Below, in pieces: positions 58,693 through 64,000 of a stretch of DNA of 64,000 nucleotides. Every line of letters starts with the position of its first letter. Position 1 is the first letter of the stretch. The stretch covers positions 295,165-359,164 of the forward strand of contig JAPPOV010000033.1 in the NCBI GenBank assembly GCA_028873595.1. Direction: 5' to 3'. This stretch comes from Gemmatimonadota bacterium (lineage in GTDB: Bacteria > Gemmatimonadota > Gemmatimonadetes > Longimicrobiales > Gaopeijiaceae). The translations under genes were made by a program, and so were the position numbers. Under the pieces are notes generated by a model, which was given only the letters and a program-made list of their open reading frames with translations, did no database searches and was not told where the DNA came from.

Positions 58693-60108
58693 ATGCACTT
58701 CATAAGTGGGAAGCACATGGAGCGCCGGACCTTCATTCAGGGAATGGGGGCATCGATTGCGCTTCCGTTTCTGGATGCCATGGTCCCCGCGGGGCGTCTC
58801 AGCGCAGCGAAGGCCGCCGAAGTGGATCCGACCCGTCTCGTCGCGATCGAGATGGTCCACGGCGCCGCCGGCTGCAACGAATGGGGAGCGACACAGAATC
58901 TGTGGGCGCCGTCGACAGTTGGTCGGAACTTCGACCTTTCGCCGAGTGCACTCCAGCCGCTCGATGCGTGGCGTGATTATCTGACGATCATCAGCAACAC
59001 CGACGTCCGGATGGCCGAAGCGTTCCAGGCGCCCGAGATCGGCGGTGACCACTTCCGTTCCAGCGCGGTCTTTCTGACGCAGGCGCATCCGAAGCAGACT
59101 GAGGGCTCGGACGTCTTTGTCGGGACGTCTCTCGACCAGATGCATGCCGAGCGTTTCGGCCAGGATACACCGATTCCGTCCATGCAGCTTTGCATCGAGA
59201 ACATCAACCAGTCCGGTGGGTGTGCCTACGGCTACACCTGCGTCTATACGGACTCCATTTCCTGGGCCTCGCCTACGGAGCCGCTCCCGGTGATCCGCGA
59301 TCCCCGTGTGGCGTTCGAACAGCTGTTCGGTGCCGGAGGTACGGCGAAGGAGCGCGCGCTACGTCGCCGCACTTCCGCGTCGATTCTCGACTGGGTGACC
59401 GGACGGATCGATCAGCTCCAGCGGGAGCTCGGACCGAATGACCGCGCACGCCTCGAGCGCTATCTGCAGAACGTCCGAGAACTCGAGCGACGCATCCAGA
59501 TGGTCGAGGCGCAGAATTCGACCGGTCAGGAGCGAGAGTTGCCATCGGCGCCGGCCGGCGTCCCCGACTCCTTCGAGGAGCATGTGCAACTCATGTTCGA
59601 TCTGCAGGCGCTCGCCTTCGCGTCGGACACGACACGGGTCTTCTCGTTCAAGATGGGACGAGATTCATCCGCCCGGGTCTTCCCGGAGAGTGGCACGGAC
59701 AAGCCGTTCCACCCGGCATCACATCACGGTGGACGCGAGGAGGCAATTCTCGACTTCCACCTGATCAACAAGTACCACGTCAGCATGCTGCCGTACTTCC
59801 TCGAGAAGCTGTCCGCGATTCAAGAGGGTGACTCGCACCTGCTCGACAAGACGATGATCATCTACGGCTCTCCGATGGCGGACGGGAACCTCCACAACCA
59901 TCGGCGTGCGCCGTTGATCGCGCTCGGCGGGGCCAATGGGGCCATGGAGGGCAACATCCACCTCAAAGCACCCGACGGCACGCCGATGGCGAACGCGATG
60001 CTCAGCTTCATGCACGCGCTCGGTCACACCGACATGGATAGCTTCGGCGACAGCACCGGCGACCTCTCGCTCACGATGCCGATGTCGTCGGCTCCGGCGC
60101 AGGGTTAG
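58693..60108 (+). CDS. DUF1552 protein with twin-arginine signal, paralogue C
   Basis: 471 aa from the ATG at 58693. Tat motif E-R-R-T-F-I-Q-G (9-16). Same conserved blocks as the other two copies: A-A-G-C-N-E-W-G-A, NTDVRMAEAFQAPEIGGDHF, P-S-M-Q-L-C-I-E-N-I-N-Q and PFHPASHHGGREEAI. It is 45 bp after its PSCyt partner and 8 bp before the ankyrin gene. Confidence 0.9.
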   Translation: MHFISGKHMERRTFIQGMGASIALPFLDAMVPAGRLSAAKAAEVDPTRLVAIEMVHGAAGCNEWGATQNLWAPSTVGRNFDLSPSALQPLDAWRDYLTIISNTDVRMAEAFQAPEIGGDHFRSSAVFLTQAHPKQTEGSDVFVGTSLDQMHAERFGQDTPIPSMQLCIENINQSGGCAYGYTCVYTDSISWASPTEPLPVIRDPRVAFEQLFGAGGTAKERALRRRTSASILDWVTGRIDQLQRELGPNDRARLERYLQNVRELERRIQMVEAQNSTGQERELPSAPAGVPDSFEEHVQLMFDLQALAFASDTTRVFSFKMGRDSSARVFPESGTDKPFHPASHHGGREEAILDFHLINKYHVSMLPYFLEKLSAIQEGDSHLLDKTMIIYGSPMADGNLHNHRRAPLIALGGANGAMEGNIHLKAPDGTPMANAMLSFMHALGHTDMDSFGDSTGDLSLTMPMSSAPAQG

Positions 60109-60116
60109 GCGGGCGT

Positions 60117-61976
60117 ATGGCACGACGGGCCGGAAAAGACGGGGTTCGACTGCGGTCGTACGCGTCGCTGGCGCTCGGACTCACGATGTTTCTGTGGGCT
60201 GGAGTACCCGCAGAAGCGCCGGTCGCGGATGCCGCCATGCGTGGCGATGTGGAGTATGTGCGGCAATTGTTGCGCGCAGGTGAAGACGTAAACGCAGCTC
60301 AGGGCGATGGGATGACCGCGCTCCATTGGGCGGCTGAGAGCGGCAACGCAGAGCTGGCGGAAATGCTGTTGTACGCCGGTGCCAATGTCGGTGCGGTGAC
60401 GCGACTCGGGGACTACACACCACTTCACGTTGCGAGCAGAGCGGGTCGCGATGCCGTGGTGTCGGTGCTTCTGGGCGCGGGTGCGGACGTCGATGCAGGC
60501 ACATCGACGGGTGGAGTGACGTCGCTGCACTTCGGCGCAGCCTCCGGGAATCGTGCGGTCGTCGATGCGCTCGTGCGGGCAGGGGCCGATGTCGACATTG
60601 TAGAGACCCGCCGTGGTCAGACGGCTCTGATGTTCGCCGCGTCCGCGGGGCGCACCGACGTCGTGCGTGCGCTGATGGCGGCTGGAGCCGACGTATCGCT
60701 GACGAGCTTCGTCGTCGACATACCTCGGGTCGCGGCGGAAGACCGCGCAGCCGGTAACGTTCGTAACGAGGTCTTGGCCGCCTTCAGAGGAGACGTACCA
60801 TCGGGCACGTCGTGGCAGCCTTCACCGGCCGAGGTGCAGGCCGCCGTTCGTGCGGCAAATGCTGCACGTGTCGATGCGGCGGACGCCGGTCCTGATCAGC
60901 GTCGTGACGAACCGCTTCCCGATCCTGACCTGGGTGAAGTCGCGATAAGCTCCAACGATCAGACCGGTGACGAATACAGCAACAGCTACGCCGACCTTGT
61001 CTACCGACAGGGAGGCTTGACTGCGCTACACCATGCCGTGCGTGAAGGCGAAGCCGAGACCGTGTTCGCTCTGCTCGACGGCGGTGCGGCGATTGACCAG
61101 CGAACTGCGGGTGACCTGACGAGCCCGATGCTCATGGCGGTCGTGAACGGTCACTTCGACCTCGCGCTCGCTCTTCTGGAGCGAGGTGCAGACCCGAACG
61201 TCTCGAGCCACGCGAACCTCACTCCCATGTACGCAGCGATCAACACGCACTGGGCACCCAAGGCGCGTTATCCGCAGCAGCAGGCATATCAACAGCAGCA
61301 GGCGACGCACCTCGATGTCGTGCGGGCGATGCTCGACGCGGGTGCGGACCCGAATGTCCGACTGTCGAAGCACCTGTGGTTTATGGAGTACACATTCAGC
61401 CAGCTGGATGTGGACACTCGGGGGGCCACGCCGTTCTGGCGGGCGGCATACGCACTCGACCTGCCTGCGATGCGGATGCTCATGGAGGCTGGGGCCGACC
61501 CGAACATCCCCACGATGAAGGCGCCTTCACGACGCTTCGCGTTCGCGCCACCGGGCTCGGCGACCGACCCCTCGGGCCTTCCTCCGGTCCCGGTCGGTGG
61601 GCCTGATGTCTCCCCGATCCATGCGGCCACGGGCCATGCGTACGGAACCGGATTCGCCGGCGTGTCGCATCGCCATGCGCCTGACGCCTGGCTCCCGGCT
61701 GTTCAGTATCTCGTCGAGGAACTCGGTGCCGATGTGAATGCGCGTGATGCCAATGGCTTCGCTCCGCTGCATTGGGCGGCATCTCGTGGGGATAACGAGG
61801 TCATTCTCTACCTCGTGGACAAAGGTGCGGACGCTTCGGTCGTCAGTCGTCGCGGGCACACGACCGCTGATATGGCGAACGGGCCGGTGCAGCGGATTTC
61901 ACCTTTCCCGGAGACGATCGAATTGCTCGAGAGCCTCGGGTCGAAGAACAACAACAACTGCGTGAGCTGCGAGTAG
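60117..61976 (+). CDS. Exported ankyrin-repeat protein with C-terminal CVSCE motif, cassette C
   Basis: 619 aa. A signal peptide (about 10-33) is followed by ankyrin repeats 33-210, a charged linker (about 210-290) and repeats 290-610, matching the cassette B protein throughout; for example G-D-G-M-T-A-L-H-W-A-A-E and NGPVQRISPFPETIELLESL near the end. The C-terminus is N-N-N-N-C-V-S-C-E. There are no other cysteines, so the pair is under selection. It lies 8 bp after DUF1552-C and is followed by a strong terminator. Confidence 0.88.
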   Translation: MARRAGKDGVRLRSYASLALGLTMFLWAGVPAEAPVADAAMRGDVEYVRQLLRAGEDVNAAQGDGMTALHWAAESGNAELAEMLLYAGANVGAVTRLGDYTPLHVASRAGRDAVVSVLLGAGADVDAGTSTGGVTSLHFGAASGNRAVVDALVRAGADVDIVETRRGQTALMFAASAGRTDVVRALMAAGADVSLTSFVVDIPRVAAEDRAAGNVRNEVLAAFRGDVPSGTSWQPSPAEVQAAVRAANAARVDAADAGPDQRRDEPLPDPDLGEVAISSNDQTGDEYSNSYADLVYRQGGLTALHHAVREGEAETVFALLDGGAAIDQRTAGDLTSPMLMAVVNGHFDLALALLERGADPNVSSHANLTPMYAAINTHWAPKARYPQQQAYQQQQATHLDVVRAMLDAGADPNVRLSKHLWFMEYTFSQLDVDTRGATPFWRAAYALDLPAMRMLMEAGADPNIPTMKAPSRRFAFAPPGSATDPSGLPPVPVGGPDVSPIHAATGHAYGTGFAGVSHRHAPDAWLPAVQYLVEELGADVNARDANGFAPLHWAASRGDNEVILYLVDKGADASVVSRRGHTTADMANGPVQRISPFPETIELLESLGSKNNNNCVSCE

Positions 61977-62005
61977 ACGGGATCTCGCGCAACGTGCGAA
62001 GGAAA

Positions 62006-62035
62006 GGGCCGGGGAGCTGAGTTGCTCCTCGGCCC
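62006..62035. terminator. Strong bidirectional intrinsic terminator
   Basis: A 12-bp stem with one G-U pair (62006-62017 and 62024-62035) and a 6-nt loop is followed by ACTTTTCTTC on the plus strand. On the minus strand the stem is followed by TTTCCTTC. It ends the cassette C transcript 30 bp after the ankyrin stop and can also stop the convergent gene at 62081. Confidence 0.85.
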
Positions 62036-62080
62036 ACTTTTCTTCGTGGCCTTATCGGCTGGGCTCGTCTCTACCGGTAC

Positions 62081-62950
62081 CTAGAACCCTCTTCGGCGCC
62101 GAAATCGGATTGAGTCAGGCTGCCGGCCCAAAGTGTCGAGTCCGAGCTCATCGACGTATTCGTGTGGGCGGGTGACGGGCATCTCTACGCCGTGCACTCG
62201 GTACACAAGTGACAGGTGGTAGGAAGCCTGAGCCAGTCCAACCTCGGCCTCGGTCTGGCCGATACGGCCGTCTCGATCCGCATCCTCTCCGTACATCATC
62301 ACTCGGACCGTTTCGGCCAGTCGGTCGATGAGTCGGAGTGCGCTGTTTACGTCTTGGGCAGCCTGGACCTGCAGCGCCAGCGCCACCGCGTCGTCCGCCC
62401 TAGCTTGGGCAGCCTGAGCCGCTCGGGTCATGAATGGTCCGTGGAAGGCGAGTGCTGGGGCTACGCTATCGGGGGCAGACAGGACCGCGAGCTCGGCGTG
62501 CGTGCCCACTGCTTCCGCGGCCCTGCGAAAGCCGTAGCCCAGGCCGGCACCGACGGGCACTTCTTCCGGGTCGATCGCGTGCAACACGTTGTTCATGGCT
62601 CGTTGCATTCGACTGAGGCTGAGCATGTCGACGCCCGCGACACGGACCCACGCGGCAGCGATCTCACCTTCGAGCATCGCGGTCTTGAGTAGACCCATGC
62701 CGAACGGGGTGTCGGAGAACCTTTCAGTGATGTGCCCGAGGTGAATCCACGCCTGAGGCGGAATGACTGTATCCGGCCTGTACGTGGCATCGAGTGAAGC
62801 GAGGTACCGTGCCTCGATGGCGATGGTGTCGGCAGGCGTGAGCGACTCCCTGTTCATCTGGACGGAGTCCGGATGTTGGCCTTCAAGGCTGGCCGGAGCG
62901 GATATGGTCGCGAGGACGATGGCCGCACCTGCGGCGTAGGAGACCTTCAC
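62081..62950 (-). CDS. Exported helical protein with conserved His residues and EF-hand-like loop, paralogue 1
   Basis: 289 aa. Signal peptide about 1-24. Conserved with the neighbouring gene at 62955 are H-I/L-G-H (His70, His73), M-Q-R-x-M followed by V-L-H-A-I-D (His124), H-A-E-L-A (His151) and an EF-hand-like loop D-A-D-R-D-G-R-I-G-Q-T-E (223-234) with a nearby His245. The rest is Ala-rich amphipathic helix. No family recognised; a helical bundle binding Ca2+ in the loop and another metal or haem via His is an inference. It carries extra residues 25-60 and a C-terminal extension compared with its paralogue. It starts 4 bp downstream of that gene, in one operon. Confidence 0.75.
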   Translation of the reverse strand: MKVSYAAGAAIVLATISAPASLEGQHPDSVQMNRESLTPADTIAIEARYLASLDATYRPDTVIPPQAWIHLGHITERFSDTPFGMGLLKTAMLEGEIAAAWVRVAGVDMLSLSRMQRAMNNVLHAIDPEEVPVGAGLGYGFRRAAEAVGTHAELAVLSAPDSVAPALAFHGPFMTRAAQAAQARADDAVALALQVQAAQDVNSALRLIDRLAETVRVMMYGEDADRDGRIGQTEAEVGLAQASYHLSLVYRVHGVEMPVTRPHEYVDELGLDTLGRQPDSIRFRRRRGF

Positions 62951-62954
62951 GAGA

Positions 62955-63617
62955 TCAGTTACCGAGTCCTTCGGCCCGCTTGATCAGGCCCATGTGCGTA
63001 GCCGCCTGGGCCAGTCCCCCCTCGCCCTCCTGCCAACCGACGCGACCATTCCCGTCGGCATCGACACCGTTCAGGATCGCGTCGGTGAGTCCTGTGAGTT
63101 CTGTCAACATCTCTGCGGCATCCGTAGCACTCTCGGCGGTTTGAATCCCTTCGGCCAGCTCGACCGCCTGCTCCGCGTGAGCGACGGCACTACGCGCTGC
63201 CGTCGCAACGTGTACCGAGTGGGTCTTTACCGCGTCCGATGCGCCCTCGGAGGCCGCCGCCAGCTCAGTGTGTTGTGCCGCCCGTTCGGCGGCTGCGATC
63301 ACGCCGTACCCCATCCCTGGGCCGCTTTCGACACGGCTTGCGTCCATCGCATGGATGACATGCGCCATGTGCCGTTGCATGCCCTCCAGACTCGACGGGT
63401 CCCGTCCGGCGAGTGTCGCGTGCTGATGGGCGATCTCCGCTTCGGCGATCGCGGTGGGAAGGAGGCCCATGCCGTCAGGCGTACCGCGAAAAGCCTCGGC
63501 CGCATGCCCAATATGAAAGTGCGCTGGGCTCTGAGCTGATCCAAGAGAAGTGGTGAAGGCTAAGGCGAGAGCTGCAGCGGCACTTCCGTTCCGGATCCGA
63601 TAGACCATACCGTGCAT
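62955..63617 (-). CDS. Exported helical protein with conserved His residues and EF-hand-like loop, paralogue 2
   Basis: 220 aa from the ATG at 63617, fixed by a GGAGG SD 7 nt upstream (63625-63629); a start at 63746 would run through a terminator. Signal peptide about 10-29 (S-A-Q cleavage). H-I-G-H (His35, His38), V-I-H-A-M-D (His89), H-T-E-L-A (His116), loop D-A-D-G-N-G-R-V-G-W-Q-E (186-197) and His208 match the adjacent gene. Around 84-88 and 133-147 there are further His residues. No family recognised. Confidence 0.75.
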   Translation of the reverse strand: MHGMVYRIRNGSAAAALALAFTTSLGSAQSPAHFHIGHAAEAFRGTPDGMGLLPTAIAEAEIAHQHATLAGRDPSSLEGMQRHMAHVIHAMDASRVESGPGMGYGVIAAAERAAQHTELAAASEGASDAVKTHSVHVATAARSAVAHAEQAVELAEGIQTAESATDAAEMLTELTGLTDAILNGVDADGNGRVGWQEGEGGLAQAATHMGLIKRAEGLGN

Positions 63618-63724
63618 GGCGATTCCTCCACTGTAGGTGGTGACGTCGAAAAATATCCGCGGCTGAGGAAGGGGAGCAACTGGACTCTGTTCCAGGATGT
63701 TAATGGGACGTTCAGCCCAAACAG

Positions 63725-63761
63725 AAAAAAGCCGGGGCCGACGCATGGCGCCGACCCCGGC
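63725..63761 (-). terminator. Intrinsic terminator for the gene running off the window end
   Basis: On the minus strand a 14-bp stem with two mismatches (63731-63744 with 63748-63761; perfect outer 7 bp GCCGGGG/CCCCGGC) is followed by TTTTTT. It lies 35 bp past the stop at 63797, so it ends that gene and isolates the downstream operon. Confidence 0.85.
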
Positions 63762-63796
63762 AGGTCCTTCACACTCTCCTCAGAGAGTACCCGTCA

Positions 63797-64000
63797 TCAA
63801 GACTCCGTGACGAAGATCACGTTGGAGGCCGAGATGTTCGAGTTCGTTTCGACTTCCGATTCCGGGATGGGGAAGCAGAGTGAACGTGAGCTGAGGTGAG
63901 AACCGACCGCCACGTCACCACTCACCTGCTCCAGTGGCTGCAGGTCTCCCGGAGTGCCGGATGCCTGCCAGCGACGCATAGCCGGTAGGCGACGGCCTTC
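63797..64000 (-). CDS. C-terminal part of an unidentified protein, truncated by window edge
   Basis: The last 67 codons of a frame open to the window end. The C-terminus (V-E-T-N-S-N-I-S-A-S-N-V-I-F-V-T-E-S) is acidic to neutral with alternating beta-like residues. It lies 35 bp upstream of a strong terminator in the same direction, which supports a real gene. No family recognised from this much sequence. Confidence 0.55.
   Translation of the reverse strand, partial: EGRRLPAMRRWQASGTPGDLQPLEQVSGDVAVGSHLSSRSLCFPIPESEVETNSNISASNVIFVTES

Larger units (their letters stand above)
45493..61976 (+). repeat. Three paralogous PSCyt/DUF1592 - DUF1552 (- ankyrin) cassettes
   Basis: Cassette A spans 45493-49389 (two genes), B spans 49409-55153 (three genes) and C spans 56200-61976 (three genes). 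Corresponding proteins align along their whole length with the same domain order, haem motifs and C-terminal ends, so they arose by duplication of a whole unit. A and B are contiguous (19-bp gap); C is separated by a DUF4168 gene and a FmdB gene. The ankyrin gene is absent from A. Confidence 0.85.

Noticed and set aside
63618-63746. Longer N-terminus of the His-rich protein (start at 63746)
   Set aside because: It passes through an intrinsic terminator, and a GGAGG SD sits properly before the ATG at 63617.
1-64000. CRISPR arrays, insertion sequences, prophage, rRNA
   Set aside because: No regularly spaced repeats, transposase or integrase motifs, phage structural genes or rRNA-like sequence were seen on reading both strands.

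Overview
This 64 kb window is GC-rich bacterial chromosomal DNA with dense coding and short intergenic gaps. Many genes are joined by 4-bp ATGA, GTGA or TTGA overlaps. Lipoprotein and Tat-like signal peptides, outer-membrane beta-barrel-like proteins, an almost complete menaquinone pathway, and PSCyt/DUF1592 cytochromes paired with DUF1552 proteins point to a Gram-negative aerobe. A Gemmatimonadota-like lineage fits best. This is inferred from gene content; no rRNA or other phylogenetic marker lies in the window. I see no transposase, integrase, phage gene, CRISPR array, tRNA or rRNA.

Region 1 (1-7.2 kb, minus strand) holds a truncated DAACS symporter, a HEAT-repeat/cyclophilin lipoprotein, a candidate 77-aa gene bridging two 4-bp overlaps, a PaaX-type regulator and a secreted alpha/beta hydrolase. 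Behind a clear terminator lies a two-gene unit: an alpha-oxoamine synthase resembling serine palmitoyltransferase and an acetoacetate-decarboxylase-like protein. Region 2 (7.3-19.8 kb) has a trans-3-hydroxy-L-proline dehydratase-like enzyme, a DUF6526 protein, MenH, an orphan GspG-C-like protein and a tightly coupled operon of an AAA ATPase, a cytosolic reductive-dehalogenase-like Fe-S protein and an SLC12-type transporter. It continues with an FMN glutamate-synthase-like protein, a ChaN-type protein, a barrel protein, a CBS-domain remnant and a DUF411 metal-binding protein.

Region 3 (20-29.8 kb) has a three-gene operon (DAACS symporter, class V PLP enzyme, serine hydrolase), a membrane protein with a DUF72 protein, a Spx/ArsC-like protein that has lost its catalytic cysteine, and secreted beta-propeller proteins. 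Region 4 (29.8-36.1 kb) is the menaquinone cluster menF-menD-(cyclophilin)-menA-menE. MenH is 20 kb away; MenB and MenC are not in the window. Region 5 (37-45.3 kb) has a five-gene operon of two sodium:solute symporters with small partner proteins flanking a secreted S51 peptidase, an aquaporin-like channel lacking the NPA-adjacent arginine, a propeller lipoprotein and an amidohydrolase.

Region 6 (45.5-62 kb) is the most striking. Three tandem paralogous cassettes each encode a large exported di-haem-motif PSCyt/DUF1592-family protein followed by a DUF1552 protein with a twin-arginine signal. Two of the three are followed by an exported ankyrin-repeat protein ending in an invariant C-V-S-C-E. 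Between the second and third cassettes lie a DUF4168 gene and a FmdB zinc-ribbon gene that has no ATG, GTG or TTG start. Region 7 (62-64 kb) has a tandem pair of paralogous exported helical proteins with conserved histidines and an EF-hand-like loop, and the 3' end of a gene that runs off the window, with its terminator.
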